Counted from the stretch's first letter, positions 26,478 to 37,887 are shown. The stretch is DNA of 64,000 bases from Thermoplasmata archaeon (GCA_003554965.1 PWHR01000059.1:1-64000), one strand, 5' to 3'. Numbers and translations: made by a program. The notes: a model not told the origin generated them from the letters alone.

Positions 26478-27917
26478 TCATCCACACACCTCCTCATCGA
26501 CTGTACAAGTCTTTACACCTTGTCTAGGGACCTGACCATAAGGTCCTTTCCTCATCTTTTCGATTCCGTCTTTAGCTTCCTTTTTCAAACTCTCCGTCTT
26601 TTCATTTTCCTTACCAGTTATCTCTTCGTAAGCGGCTACACCGGCGAGTTTGCCTTCTAAAGCCGCCACCGTCGCTTCCTCTATACCTGCTGAGTCTCCT
26701 GCCACATATATACTCCTCTCAGTCGTTCTCATCTCTTCAGTTCTCAAAGGGACTTGACCACCCAGTTCAGGTATATATTCCATCTCACAGCCAGCCTGTC
26801 TCAAGAAGCCCGTATCAGGTCTTAAACCGACAGCTAAACATATGATGTCGCAGTCTATCTCTCTTTCAGTACCTTCTATCTTGTTCCATTGCTCATCAAC
26901 CTCATGGACCACTGCGCCTTCGACCTTTTCGTCTCCTAAAGCTTTTACTATCGTATGGCTGGTATTGATAGGTACTCCTGCCCTTCTGATCTTCGAAGCA
27001 TGGACCTGATAACCACCGATCTCCGGAAGCGCCTCGATCACTTCTACGACTTCGACTCCGGCCTGAAGTAGCTGATAGCTGACTATCAGACCTACGTTGC
27101 CTGAGCCGACCATCAACACTTTTTCTCCAGGGACCACGCCTTCCTCGTTCATAAGGGTCTGTACGCCTCCGGCCCCATAAACTCCTGGAAGATCATTGTT
27201 CTCAAAAGCAAGATAATTTTCTATAGCGCCCCCAGCATAAACGATTCCTTCCGTTTGATAAACTTCAAATCTGCCGTTGCGCTCAACGGCTATCTTCCTA
27301 TCTTCATAGTAACCGATGACCTTTGTCTCGGGATGGATATTCACCCCTCTCTTTTTTGCCTCTTCCACCAAGTCATCACCGATCTTTATACCTCTCACAC
27401 CTGCATCCTCTTCGTGGCTGCCAAAAAACTGATGGGTTTGTTTAACGAGCTGGCCTCCCAGGTCTGCGCCTTCATCGAAAAGATGCACATCACCACCCAG
27501 TTCTGCAGCCGTGATCGCCGCCATCAGACCTGCTGGACCTCCACCTATTATCGCGAACTCTACATCCTTTTCCGTTCTATCTTTACCTCTTCCAATATCC
27601 TTCTCAGGAAAATCAGGTTTGGCCCCATGTCTCTTTACTTTCATCCCTTCCTCTACCTGGGTGACACATGTTCTTACATGAGGTCTACCGTTCACCGACA
27701 TGTTGCAGGAAGAACATTTACCTATAGCGCAAAAGAAGCCCCGTGGCCTTTCCAACTTTTTACTTTCGGTGAATTTTGTAAGACCGTCAGCATACAGCGC
27801 CGAAGCTATAGTTTCACCTTCGTAGGCTTTCACTTTCCTACCTTCAAAATCAAAGTAGAACTCTTCGCCTCTATCGAAATCTATTATGGGATGCTCGAAT
27901 ATCCTTCTCTCGGTCAT
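26478..27917 (-). CDS. NAD(P)/FAD oxidoreductase alpha-type subunit (proline dehydrogenase alpha-like)
   Basis: A 479-residue subunit combining an N-terminal [2Fe-2S] domain (YEGETIASALYADG, then CAIGKCSSCNMSVNGRPHVRTC at residues about 62-83) with a two-dinucleotide-domain flavoprotein: FAIIGGGPAGLMAAITAAELGG (about 101-122) for FAD and VLMVGSGNVGLIVSYQLL (about 265-282) for NAD(P). This is the layout of the sarcosine oxidase alpha, HcnAB and dye-linked proline dehydrogenase alpha family. It heads the operon alpha, ferredoxin, [2Fe-2S], beta. In Thermococcus the alpha subunit has NADH dehydrogenase activity. Exact substrate is not provable from sequence. Confidence 0.85.
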   Translation of the reverse strand: MTERRIFEHPIIDFDRGEEFYFDFEGRKVKAYEGETIASALYADGLTKFTESKKLERPRGFFCAIGKCSSCNMSVNGRPHVRTCVTQVEEGMKVKRHGAKPDFPEKDIGRGKDRTEKDVEFAIIGGGPAGLMAAITAAELGGDVHLFDEGADLGGQLVKQTHQFFGSHEEDAGVRGIKIGDDLVEEAKKRGVNIHPETKVIGYYEDRKIAVERNGRFEVYQTEGIVYAGGAIENYLAFENNDLPGVYGAGGVQTLMNEEGVVPGEKVLMVGSGNVGLIVSYQLLQAGVEVVEVIEALPEIGGYQVHASKIRRAGVPINTSHTIVKALGDEKVEGAVVHEVDEQWNKIEGTEREIDCDIICLAVGLRPDTGFLRQAGCEMEYIPELGGQVPLRTEEMRTTERSIYVAGDSAGIEEATVAALEGKLAGVAAYEEITGKENEKTESLKKEAKDGIEKMRKGPYGQVPRQGVKTCTVDEEVCG

Positions 27918-28016
27918 TTAGGCACCACAGTAAGTGAAATAGTTTCGGGAATAAAAGTATTTCTTTAAAAATTGACCACTAATTCAATATAGGAGAATGT
28001 TTTATTTAAGGGAAAG

Positions 28017-28325
28017 ATGCCAACTCGCTACGTCTGTAAAGATTGCATAGAAGTTTCAGACAGCCGGTTCAAAAAAGAGTGTGCTACCTGTGGAAGACGG
28101 TTGGAGGAAGTCAAGATTTCGACAGACTTGGAAAGCATAGTACCTTATATCCTGGCAGGTATAGCCGCCTTTTTGTTGCTTACCAGTCATCTTTTTGATC
28201 TAACTATATTGACCTGGTTCACTTTTCCACTCATCGGAGCAGGAGTGATCTACGATCATATATATCAAAAACAGGTCACGGAGAGTATAAAGAAAGTGGT
28301 TAAAGAAGAAAAATCAAATTTATGA
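28017..28325 (+). CDS. Zinc-ribbon membrane protein
   Basis: A 102-residue protein with N-terminal CKDC...CATC (residues 7-10 and 22-25), a zinc ribbon on the cytoplasmic side, then two membrane helices at about residues 42-60 and 65-82 and a basic tail. Function unknown. A TATA-like TTCAATATAGG lies about 30 bases upstream of ATG 28017, so it may be leaderless. It diverges from the dehydrogenase operon. Confidence 0.65.
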   Translation: MPTRYVCKDCIEVSDSRFKKECATCGRRLEEVKISTDLESIVPYILAGIAAFLLLTSHLFDLTILTWFTFPLIGAGVIYDHIYQKQVTESIKKVVKEEKSNL

Positions 28326-28387
28326 GCCAACTCAAGCGGAAGTGATTCTCCTTTTTATACCCAGGGGTGGAAAGATTAATATAGGCC

Positions 28388-28436
28388 GAAATCATGTGAT
28401 TTCTTGCCCTTTGGGCTTCTGTCCAAAGCCCTAGGG
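28388..28436. repeat. Cluster of hairpins upstream of gyrB
   Basis: GAAATCA/TGATTTC (28388-28403), GCCC/GGGC (28406-28416), CTTTGGGC/GTCCAAAG (28409-28428, one G.T) and CCCTAGGG (28429-28436) abut or overlap. The style is the same as the array at 1-490. The remaining bases between 28326 and 28540 are AT-rich and include the likely gyrB TATA region near 28499. Confidence 0.65.
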
Positions 28437-28531
28437 ATGCACTCTAGAAAATAAATATTGATAAAAAGTTATGAAAATCTATAAATGCGTTAAAAAATGT
28501 TTATGAGATATGGATTTAGATTTAAAGGTAG

Positions 28532-30464
<1,933 letters not shown>

Positions 30465-30466
<2 letters not shown>

Positions 30467-30472
30467 GGTGAT
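30465..30472 (+). promoter_or_regulatory. Shine-Dalgarno deciding the gyrA start
   Basis: GAGGTGAT overlaps the gyrB stop codon and sits four bases before ATG 30477. The earlier in-frame GTG 30468 and ATG 30471 lie inside this site, so 30477 is the likely start. Confidence 0.7.
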
Positions 30473-30476
30473 GATT

Positions 30477-32957
30477 ATGGAAGAAGTTGAAACAGAAGAT
30501 GCTGATTTTGCAGAAGAAATCTATAGTAAAAATATAGAAGAAGAGATGCAGGATTCCTACATAAATTACGCGATGAGCGTTATCGTGGGAAGAGCGCTCC
30601 CTGATGTTAGGGATGGTCTGAAACCCGTCCATAGAAGGATACTATACTCGATGAAACAGGAAGGATTGAGCTCGGACAAATCACATAAAAAATCGGCGAG
30701 GGTCGTGGGTGACGTACTCGGTAAATATCATCCTCACGGCGATCAGGCCGTTTATGATGCATTGGTAAGGATGGCCCAGGATTTTTCTCTACGATATCCT
30801 CTGGTCGATGGTCAAGGGAATTTTGGTTCCCTTGATGGAGATGAAGCAGCCGCGATGCGTTACACTGAAGCTCGCCTGGAAAAGATAGCAGAAGAGATGA
30901 TGGAAGACCTTGAGAAGAACACAGTAGAGTTCAGAGACAATTATGATGGAAGTTTAGAGGAGCCCAAGGTGATGCCCGGTAAACTACCGAATTTACTATT
31001 GAATGGAGCAAGCGGCATCGCGGTCGGGATGTCTACCAATATCCCTCCTCACAATCTAAATGAGCTAGTCAACGCGATCAAACTACTGATAGATAATCCT
31101 GATGCGGAGATAATGGATCTGATGGAAGAACTTCCGGCTCCTGATTTTCCTACAGGAGGGATAATCCACGGCTACAACGGTGTCTATAAGGCATACAACG
31201 AAGGGAAGGGAAAGATAAAGGTAAGAGCAAAAACCCAGATCCAGGACTTAGGTGGGCATAGAAGCAGGATCATCGTGACTGAAATACCGTACCAAGTCAA
31301 TAAAGCAAAACTAGTCGAAAAGATAGCAAAATTAGTTAAAGACGATGTGATAAATGAGATCTCGAATCTGAGAGATGAATCGGATAGGGACGGCGTTAGG
31401 ATCGTTTTGGATCTGAAAAGAGGTGTAATCCCGGACGTTGCTCTGAATAAACTTTACAAACATACTCAAATGGAGATCACCTTCGGTGTGATAAATCTAG
31501 CTCTCGTTGATGACGAACCTAAAATACTCGATCTTAAAGAAACTCTCCAGCATTATATAGATCATCGTGTGGATGTCGTAACCCGGAGAACCAAGTATGA
31601 GTTGGATAAAGCACAGGATAGAGCACATATCTTAGAGGGGCTTTTGACCGCCCTAGACAACCTTGACAAAGTTATAAAGATAATACGTTCTTCAGAAGAG
31701 CAGGATGAAGCAAAAGAAAGGTTGACCTCTGAATTTTTACTCAGTGACAAACAGGCCACTTCGATATTGAACATGCGTCTTAGAAGGTTGACAGGCTTGG
31801 AAAGAGAGAAATTACAGGACGAGTACGAAGAGAAACAGGAAGAGATCAAGGAGTACAAGGAGATCCTGGGAGACAGGGAAAGGATAAACCAGATAATAAA
31901 AGAGGAGCTCAGCGAGCTAGCGGAAAAATATGGAGATGAAAGAAGGACGGAGATAGATAAAGATGCTGTCGAAGTCGAGATGGAGGATCTGATCCCAAAT
32001 GAAGATCTAGTGATCACTTTAACGCAGAAAGGATATATAAAAAGACTTCCGGTTGAAACCTATAAAAAGCAGAGAAGAGGAGGAGTTGGCCTAATCGGAA
32101 TGGATACGAAAGAAGAGGATCATGTGGTTGATCTCTTCATCTCGAATTCTCACGATTACCTATTATTCTTCACGAACAAAGGAAAAGTCTATTGGCTCAA
32201 GGCCTATAAACTGCCTAAAGGGAGCAGACGTTCTAAAGGAAGGCCTATAGTCAATATGCTCCCTAGGTTGGATGATGACGAGAAGATAGAGGACCTGATA
32301 CCAGTCAGTGACTTTCCTGAAGACAAATATCTTCTTTTCTCCACCAAGAAAGGAAAGATAAAAAGGACCTCGCTATCCGAATACAGCAATCCAAGGGTAA
32401 CGGGTATATGGGCGATAAGACTGCGGGAAGATGATGAATTAGTAGATACAAAGCTTTCTGATGGAGAAGGTGAAATCATGCTAGCTACAAAGAACGGGCA
32501 GGCGATAAGATTCGACGAAAAAGACGTGAGAGCTACAGGTCGATACACCATGGGAGTCAAAGGTGCCCGACTGGAAGATGACGACGAAGTGGTAAGCATG
32601 ACTATGGTTGAAGAAGAAGATACCGTGCTTACACTGACAGAAAAGGGCTACGGTAAACGCTGTGATGTGAGCAAATACAGGAAAACCAACAGAGGAGCTA
32701 AAGGAGTGATAACGATGAGAACAGAGGAGAGAAACGGCAAAGTGGCGTGTGTTAGAAAAGTGGAGAAGGGACAGGAAATGATTTTGGTTAGTAAAAAAGG
32801 CATGATAATAAGGACCCTAGTGGATGATATAAGTAAACAAGGTAGGAATACCATGGGCGTGAAAGTTATGGAGTTGAAAGAAGGGGACAGGCTGAACGCT
32901 ATGTCAAAAGTCATAAGTGAGGAGGAGGAAAAAGAGATAATCGAAGAAAATGAATAG
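30477..32957 (+). CDS. gyrA: DNA gyrase subunit A
   Basis: Breakage-reunion subunit. The N-terminal part has [39 protein letters not shown] and [10 protein letters not shown], with the catalytic Tyr at residue 129 counted from ATG 30477. The C-terminal beta-pinwheel has six repeats and the GyrA-box variant QRRGGVG (canonical QRRGGKG), which supports gyrase rather than topoisomerase IV activity. About 826 residues, normal length. It is coupled to gyrB. Confidence 0.98.
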   Translation: MEEVETEDADFAEEIYSKNIEEEMQDSYINYAMSVIVGRALPDVRDGLKPVHRRILYSMKQEGLSSDKSHKKSARVVGDVLGKYHPHGDQAVYDALVRMAQDFSLRYPLVDGQGNFGSLDGDEAAAMRYTEARLEKIAEEMMEDLEKNTVEFRDNYDGSLEEPKVMPGKLPNLLLNGASGIAVGMSTNIPPHNLNELVNAIKLLIDNPDAEIMDLMEELPAPDFPTGGIIHGYNGVYKAYNEGKGKIKVRAKTQIQDLGGHRSRIIVTEIPYQVNKAKLVEKIAKLVKDDVINEISNLRDESDRDGVRIVLDLKRGVIPDVALNKLYKHTQMEITFGVINLALVDDEPKILDLKETLQHYIDHRVDVVTRRTKYELDKAQDRAHILEGLLTALDNLDKVIKIIRSSEEQDEAKERLTSEFLLSDKQATSILNMRLRRLTGLEREKLQDEYEEKQEEIKEYKEILGDRERINQIIKEELSELAEKYGDERRTEIDKDAVEVEMEDLIPNEDLVITLTQKGYIKRLPVETYKKQRRGGVGLIGMDTKEEDHVVDLFISNSHDYLLFFTNKGKVYWLKAYKLPKGSRRSKGRPIVNMLPRLDDDEKIEDLIPVSDFPEDKYLLFSTKKGKIKRTSLSEYSNPRVTGIWAIRLREDDELVDTKLSDGEGEIMLATKNGQAIRFDEKDVRATGRYTMGVKGARLEDDDEVVSMTMVEEEDTVLTLTEKGYGKRCDVSKYRKTNRGAKGVITMRTEERNGKVACVRKVEKGQEMILVSKKGMIIRTLVDDISKQGRNTMGVKVMELKEGDRLNAMSKVISEEEEKEIIEENE

Positions 32958-33012
32958 GCGAAAAATTCTTATTAACTTACAGGATGGGAGCGTTTGAAGA
33001 AAAACCATTATT

Positions 33013-33087
33013 GGGCGCGTGGCCTAGCCTGGACAAGGCGCTGCCCTTCTAAGGCAGACGTCACGGGTTCGAATCCCGTCGCGTCCG
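33013..33087 (+). tRNA. tRNA-Arg (anticodon TCT)
   Basis: The acceptor stem GGGCGCG pairs with CGCGTCC (one G.T). The D arm contains GGCCTAGCCTGGACAAGGC, the anticodon stem CTGCC/GGCAG encloses CTTCTAA with anticodon TCT, and the T arm ACGGG-TTCGAAT-CCCGT is perfect. Discriminator G; no CCA encoded and no intron. A TATA-like TTCTTATTAAC lies upstream near 32966. It decodes AGA/AGG, the Arg codons that dominate this window. Confidence 0.97.
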
Positions 33088-33112
33088 CTTACAAATCTCT
33101 AATTTTAAGCGG

Positions 33113-33170
33113 GCAGTTAGAAAGCGATAGCTTTCTGACTGCATCCGTCAAGTTATTTTATAATTGACGG
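33113..33170. repeat. Two strong hairpins after the tRNA
   Basis: A 13-bp stem with one wobble (33113-33125/33130-33142, loop GATA) is followed two bases later by CCGTCAA-G-TTAT (145-156) pairing through a TTT loop with ATAA-TTGACGG (160-170). Neither has a clear T tract. They might end the tRNA transcript or the convergent uspA transcript, but resemble the other hairpin clusters. Confidence 0.7.
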
Positions 33171-33202
33171 GCAAGAAGAGCTGGTCAGAGTTCTTTGGAA
33201 TT

Positions 33203-33676
33203 TTAGTCTTCGTTTGTATTTGCCTTAACTACAGCTACAGTCGTCTTTTTAGTTCGCTTGATAACTCGCTCCGTTGTGCTTCCCAGAAATAGGGATTTGA
33301 TACCAGATCTGCCGTGAGAACAGATATATATTATATCATCATCACCCGCTATCTCAACGATCTCCTTGTTTGGAGGACCCTCCTTTATCTCCATTTCTAG
33401 CTTCACTCCCATCTCATCGGCTTTTTCTTTAACTTTGCTCAATATCTTCTCTCCTCTCTTTTTCTGCTGTTCCCTGAGCATTTGTACCATATCAGTCATA
33501 TCTGAACCATATTCCTGATATCCATGTCTCATGCCCAATTCTGAAACAGCGGAGGGTGTTATAACATAAATTGCTAGAGCTGGAATCCCAAAGGCCTTAG
33601 CTGCTCTAAGACCCTCTTTTACTCCTTGGAAAGATATATCGGAACCATCTGTCGGTATCACGACTTTTTCATACAT
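33203..33676 (-). CDS. Universal stress protein (UspA family)
   Basis: A 157-residue single-domain USP, nucleotide-binding alpha/beta fold; cytoplasmic. The N-terminus VVIPTDGSD (residues 5-13) holds the first nucleotide-contact Asp. The C-terminal signature is CSHGRSGIKSLFLGSTTERV. In ATP-binding members this reads G-2x-G-9x-G-S; here the first Gly is Cys (ICSHG), so ATP binding may be weakened. The stretch with repeated Met and Gln (TDMVQMLREQQKKRGEKIL) is the usual variable helix. A TATA-like TTATATACT lies upstream of ATG 33676. Confidence 0.93.
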   Translation of the reverse strand: MYEKVVIPTDGSDISFQGVKEGLRAAKAFGIPALAIYVITPSAVSELGMRHGYQEYGSDMTDMVQMLREQQKKRGEKILSKVKEKADEMGVKLEMEIKEGPPNKEIVEIAGDDDIIYICSHGRSGIKSLFLGSTTERVIKRTKKTTVAVVKANTNED

Positions 33677-33769
33677 ATTTTCGATTAAACAATAAGCCTA
33701 GTATATAATAAACATTTTCAAATGGATGTGGATGTCGAAAGACAAAAATCGACGAACTGTTTTACCTAC

Positions 33770-34327
33770 TCAAAGCGTGACGACACTATAATAAATCAGC
33801 AAAGTGATCAGAGTGAACCTTATCAGAGCCGATAGAGTGACGGTGGTCCAGACTCTGATCCAATCCAAATCAAGAAGTCTCCCTACTAGTGACATCACCA
33901 TTGGTCCACTTCCATATATAGGGAGAAACATCAACCAAAAAATGCTCAAATAACTCACTTCCTCGCCTAAATCATGTTTTTCTATCAATTTACCAGCTCT
34001 TTTTCTGACCTTTCTCAACACAGACCCAAGAAGAGGTATTTTCTCCAGAAAATCATAATTCGCACTTATTATCAATGAACTCTGAGACGATATAAAAATA
34101 AGAAGAAGGATTATCCAAAGGGGATGAAATCCTGATGCTATACCTAGAGCTGGAGATACGATCCACCCAACACCGACTGCAAAAAAGAAGGAAGTAACGA
34201 TACTAATAATTGGCATGTAAACACTAGGCCCAAGGAAGTAGCTGATCAATGCCACGGACAACGCCGGAGTGATGGTAAGGAAAAAGCGTCGTATCGAGTT
34301 TTCAAGGAGATTAATCCGGCTAATCAA
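33770..34327 (-). CDS. Integral membrane protein, possible small multidrug export family
   Basis: A 185-residue protein with about five hydrophobic helices (about residues 15-35, 38-60, 65-88, 125-150, 158-183) and a basic cytoplasmic loop (LEKIPLLGSVLRKVRKRAGKL). The loop and the FLPIYGSGPMVMSLVGRLL helix are reminiscent of the COG2426 'small multidrug export' proteins, whose function is not well established. Start is TTG 34327, 18 bases after the kinase-like gene, so the two are probably one operon. Start is uncertain. Confidence 0.5.
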   Translation of the reverse strand: MISRINLLENSIRRFFLTITPALSVALISYFLGPSVYMPIISIVTSFFFAVGVGWIVSPALGIASGFHPLWIILLLIFISSQSSLIISANYDFLEKIPLLGSVLRKVRKRAGKLIEKHDLGEEVSYLSIFWLMFLPIYGSGPMVMSLVGRLLDLDWIRVWTTVTLSALIRFTLITLLIYYSVVTL

Positions 34328-34345
34328 ACTTCAAACTCTCCGATG

Positions 34346-35206
34346 TTAGATATCCAGTTCCCAATCGTTTATATATCTCATTAAATTCATCTGGGCTTGG
34401 TAAAAACGAGGTGCTGAAGTGAATGAGAGCTGCACTATCCTATATGGTCCTATAAGGGGGATGTTAGCATGGTGTAAAAAGTGAGAGATTGTCTCTTCAT
34501 CCCCATAGGAATCAAGGATCAAATCTATCAACTCCTCATCGGTCAAACCGATCTCCCCCTCATCTTCGAAAGCTCCCATCAAAGAGAGTGTTAGCTGTTC
34601 AAGGTCATTAGCTTTCTTCTCTAACAGGGAAAGATCTTCGTGATATTCTATCTCAAAATCGATCCAGTAAATCTCGCCGTCATCTGCCACTATGCAGTTC
34701 TGAGTGTTGGGCTCCCCGTGGTAGAGATCTTTCTCATGGATGTCTGCTAGACCTTCTGCTATCTGGATGATCGTCTTGAATCTTTTCTCCCATTCTAAGT
34801 TTTCTTCCCGGAGTATATCGTAAGCGACTCTGCCATCTATATTCTCGACAAGTATAGCATTGTCATGATCGGTCAGTCCAGATTCGATATTGGGATTCAA
34901 ACTTTCGAGATATTCTAACTCTCTTTCACGCCAGCGGTCATTGTCTAGTATCTTTCTAGAGCTGGTGCTAGAGATAAAACGTGAAAGATTACTCAACAAT
35001 CCATTGAGATAAAAAAGAGGAGGTCTTATCTTCACGAGGTGACTTCTTCCAGTCTTTCCGTCCTTCACCTCTTTTATAACGCTGCTGAAATGCCCGTAGG
35101 TGTTATTTTCCTCTTTATTGAAAAAGGTCGTCTCGAAGTTACTTTCGTCAACTAGATCCGTTATCTCTTCCCAGAACGCCTTCTTCGCCCTGTCCTTTTC
35201 TTTCAT
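34346..35206 (-). CDS. Protein-kinase-fold protein (RIO/Bud32/WaaP-like)
   Basis: A 286-residue kinase-like protein. It has a catalytic-loop equivalent LYHGEPNTQNCIV and a metal-loop equivalent IYWIDFEIEY, where typical kinases have HGDxxxxN and DFG. The catalytic Asp is therefore replaced by Glu (HGE) and the loop reads DFE, so activity could be altered. An N-terminal HLVKIRPPLFYL strand may hold the ATP-binding Lys. The family is closer to lipopolysaccharide/RIO-type kinases than to Ser/Thr kinases. Start ATG 35206 follows GAGGTGGT; the longer frame to 35281 runs through the promoter. Too long and divergent to be called Bud32. Confidence 0.65.
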   Translation of the reverse strand: MKEKDRAKKAFWEEITDLVDESNFETTFFNKEENNTYGHFSSVIKEVKDGKTGRSHLVKIRPPLFYLNGLLSNLSRFISSTSSRKILDNDRWRERELEYLESLNPNIESGLTDHDNAILVENIDGRVAYDILREENLEWEKRFKTIIQIAEGLADIHEKDLYHGEPNTQNCIVADDGEIYWIDFEIEYHEDLSLLEKKANDLEQLTLSLMGAFEDEGEIGLTDEELIDLILDSYGDEETISHFLHHANIPLIGPYRIVQLSFTSAPRFYQAQMNLMRYINDWELDI

Positions 35207-35326
35207 GAGACCACCTCGATAACTAAAAACATATTGGTTTGTAAGGGTAATATAGTTTTTCCCCTGTAAATCCAACAACATTTATAAGGTCCAGACTTTC
35301 TTACACGGTAGAACCGGTGCTCAAAC

Positions 35327-36004
35327 ATGTTAAAAAAAGGACAAAAGTGGTATAGGATCGAAAATGTTGCTGAGAGATACGATGATAAAAGATTCACAGA
35401 GGGTGGTAGGATCCTGAATATGAAGGAACAAGAGACCCTTCTCTCTCTAGTTGATCCTAAAGGAAAGAAGATTCTAGATATAGCCACCGGTACTGGAAGA
35501 TTCGCTGAATCTTTGTCAAAAAATGGTGGAAACATCATAGGACTAGATGCAAGTAGAGAAATGTTAAAGCAGAGCAAAGTGGATTGTGTGCAAGCCGACG
35601 CACTGAAGTTACCCTTCAAAGAAAAATCTTTTGACGTGTCAGTTAGCATGAGATTTCTGCATCTCTTAGAGCCTGAAGAGATTAGAATTTTTATAGAAGA
35701 GGTGGGGAGTGTGACAAAGAAAAAATTCGTTTTCGAAAGTTTACATCCCTTGAGCCTTAGGATGCTATATCAATGGGCACTTCCTCAGGGGAGCAGACTC
35801 TATTCCAACTCTTTTTTAAAAGATAAGTTCAAAAACAATCCTGTCGTTAAGAAAGTAAGATCCCATCAAAAGTTCGTCATCCCCTACGGTATCTACCAAA
35901 ACATGCCGGAGGACTTGTGTGAAGAGATCATGGACTTAGATGAGAAGATATCTGATAAACACGAATGGCTGGCATCAACAGTCTACTGGGAAATTTATTT
36001 CTAA
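35327..36004 (+). CDS. Class I SAM-dependent methyltransferase
   Basis: A 225-residue methyltransferase of the Methyltransf_11/25 type. SAM motif I is ILDIATGTGRFAESL (about residues 46-60), motif II IIGLDASREML, and the later VQADALKLPFKEKSFDVSVSMRFLHLL. The C-terminal part has many basic and aromatic residues. Substrate unknown. It is divergent from the kinase-like gene; a TATA-like ACATTTATAAGG lies about 40 bases before ATG 35327. Confidence 0.85.
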   Translation: MLKKGQKWYRIENVAERYDDKRFTEGGRILNMKEQETLLSLVDPKGKKILDIATGTGRFAESLSKNGGNIIGLDASREMLKQSKVDCVQADALKLPFKEKSFDVSVSMRFLHLLEPEEIRIFIEEVGSVTKKKFVFESLHPLSLRMLYQWALPQGSRLYSNSFLKDKFKNNPVVKKVRSHQKFVIPYGIYQNMPEDLCEEIMDLDEKISDKHEWLASTVYWEIYF

Positions 36005-36033
36005 GATATTATCAATAAATCGTTAGTTGATTT

Positions 36034-37236
36034 TCAATGCCTTTCCTCTGGTGGAAGTGCCGAAGCGTCAACACCAGTATGAAGGGTATGTCTAGGCCTG
36101 ACTCGACATAACTGCAAACTTCTTTTTTTATCGTCTAGAATCATCGCAAGTCCTCTTTTGAACTCCATCTTACCTATCATCTCATCTAAGCCTTTCCTCA
36201 TGTAGGACTGTTTTGCGACCTTCAATGCATCGAGATCATCTTTAGAGGTCATATTATGAGCTATGATCATATCGGACTGTCTTATAGCGGTTGGATGTAG
36301 AGCGGAAGGTTCCTGGGTAGCCATTATCAGTGATAAGCCGGGATGCCTGCCTAATTTTATCCAGTCTATGAGCGGGTCTGAAGATATGGTATCTTCTCCA
36401 GAAGGCAGAAATAGATGTGCCTCATCTATCAGCATGTATATTATAGGATGAGCTTCCGTGATCTCTTTAACAGTATCTGAATCAATCAAGTCCGCTTGAG
36501 ACTGCATCTCTAATGTGGTGTGCAGTGTCCGTTTGGACATCTGTTCTCTAGCGAATATAGAGACTATAAGATTCCTGAGCTGGTATTTTCCCAATCTTCC
36601 TAGGTAGGAGATATCTAATACAGTGATCTTTCCGCCCTCTACGAGCTGTTCATCCATCCCTCGCTCGGAGAAAAGACCAAGTTCTTCTATCATGCCGAAT
36701 AGATTTTTTATGGTTTCTTTCCTCTCTTTTTCAGCATCCTGCCCTTCTATCTTCTGGTAGATATCTTGAAATGAAAAATATTCTCGATCATCTTTGAGAT
36801 CCGTAATTACCTGACTCAGCAATGTACCTGTATACTCGGTTATATCAAGATCGAACAGATCTAGCCATTCATGGACTTCAACTTTAGAAAGAGGGAGCTT
36901 CAATATCTCGTCATAATGGAGTTCTCTATCATCCTTTTCTGCTTCATCAACCGCTGTCCTCGGCACCAATATCCTGATCTTTTCCTTCCAACACTCAGGT
37001 TCTATATCGAATCGTTCCATGATCTGCCGCTCGTTCTGATCCGTATTCTCCTTTTTAAGACTATGAAAAACACTCATCGTATCGACGAGTATTAGAGAGA
37101 CTCTTTTCAGGTATTTCTCTTTGAGTTTAGCGAACTCCTCGGCTATAACACCTAAGGTGTAGGATTTACCCGTTCCTCTTTTCCCCACGACAAGCATACA
37201 GTGAGGAGAAACTATATCCAAATACGTCTTACCCAT
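36034..37236 (-). CDS. HerA-like ATPase (DUF87/DUF853 type)
   Basis: A 400-residue FtsK-HerA superfamily ATPase: Walker A VVGKRGTGKSYTLGVIAEEF (about 17-36), Walker B IYMLIDEAHLFLPSG (about 268-282), and the sensor LIMATQEPSALHPTAIRQSD. Such proteins act as DNA pumps or as plasmid/virus-type motors. In the same frame the sequence is open back to the stop of the pilin-like gene, and the added 39 residues (ETHEILGR, then KGCCYLGRNVSYPGGEYEE) look like the HerA N-terminal strand region. There is no ATG, GTG or TTG in that stretch, but AGGGGT lies six bases before CTG 37353, so the true start may be CTG there. It follows the pilin-like gene on the same strand. Confidence 0.85.
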   Translation of the reverse strand: MGKTYLDIVSPHCMLVVGKRGTGKSYTLGVIAEEFAKLKEKYLKRVSLILVDTMSVFHSLKKENTDQNERQIMERFDIEPECWKEKIRILVPRTAVDEAEKDDRELHYDEILKLPLSKVEVHEWLDLFDLDITEYTGTLLSQVITDLKDDREYFSFQDIYQKIEGQDAEKERKETIKNLFGMIEELGLFSERGMDEQLVEGGKITVLDISYLGRLGKYQLRNLIVSIFAREQMSKRTLHTTLEMQSQADLIDSDTVKEITEAHPIIYMLIDEAHLFLPSGEDTISSDPLIDWIKLGRHPGLSLIMATQEPSALHPTAIRQSDMIIAHNMTSKDDLDALKVAKQSYMRKGLDEMIGKMEFKRGLAMILDDKKRSLQLCRVRPRHTLHTGVDASALPPEERH

Positions 37237-37365
37237 CTCCTCATACTCGCCTCCTGGATATGAAACGTTCCTGCCTAGATAACAGCACCCTTTTGTGCCT
37301 AACTTTTCAGATTTTGATTCTGAGCGGCCGAGTATTTCGTGAGTTTCTAGCAGTTTTTTACCCCT

Positions 37366-37788
37366 TTAATCTTCGGTCACGATGATTTCGTCGTGTCTAA
37401 CCGTCGTAGTTTCCCCTGTATATCTGACTTCAACATCTATATTTCCTTCACCATCAGGGTTGACTCCCTCAGCAGTATAAGTACCGTCCTCTTCAGTTAA
37501 TCCATCTTCCTCTACACCACATCCACTGATTATCACTGTAGCTCCTTCAAGAGGATTATCGTTTCTATCGTATGCAGTCACTTCTATATTTTGATTGGGA
37601 TTGGTGTCTATGATTTTATCTTCCTCGTCGATTTCGATGCTGCCGAGTTCAGTACTCTGTGCACTCATCATCCAACCTGCTATCACTGCAGTTGCTACGC
37701 CTGCGATAACAACGAGGATTATGAGGTAAAGTGGTAGACCTTCTAAAACTCCCTCTTCATCATTCCTTTTCAATCTTTTTCCCTTCAT
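37366..37788 (-). CDS. Pilin-like secreted protein with Ig-like domain
   Basis: About 140 residues. It has an N-terminal basic stretch (KGKRLKRNDEEG), then a hydrophobic helix VLEGLPLYLIILVVIAGVA with Glu at +5 or so after the Gly, as in archaeal type IV pilins and archaellins processed by PibD. The remaining ~90 residues form a beta domain (IEVTAYDRNDNPLEGATVII and EEDGTYTAEG) like carboxypeptidase-regulatory/Ig modules. Start ATG 37788 follows AAGGAT; the longer frame begins at TTG 37809. Only one residue block fits the cleavage site, so the exact site is not certain. It is the upstream neighbour of the HerA-like ATPase, with 12 bases between the stop and CTG 37353 or 129 to ATG 37236. Confidence 0.75.
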   Translation of the reverse strand: MKGKRLKRNDEEGVLEGLPLYLIILVVIAGVATAVIAGWMMSAQSTELGSIEIDEEDKIIDTNPNQNIEVTAYDRNDNPLEGATVIISGCGVEEDGLTEEDGTYTAEGVNPDGEGNIDVEVRYTGETTTVRHDEIIVTED

Positions 37789-37887
37789 ATTATCCTTTGC
37801 GGCAATCAATAGTGTTTATAAATATTTTATGCCACATATAACTTACCAAGGTAAAAATCGATACAAATTTAGTCTCTTAAGCGATAT

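Noticed and set aside
34346-35206. Bud32 partner of Kae1
   Set aside because: Too long, catalytic loop differs from Bud32, and not adjacent to kae1.
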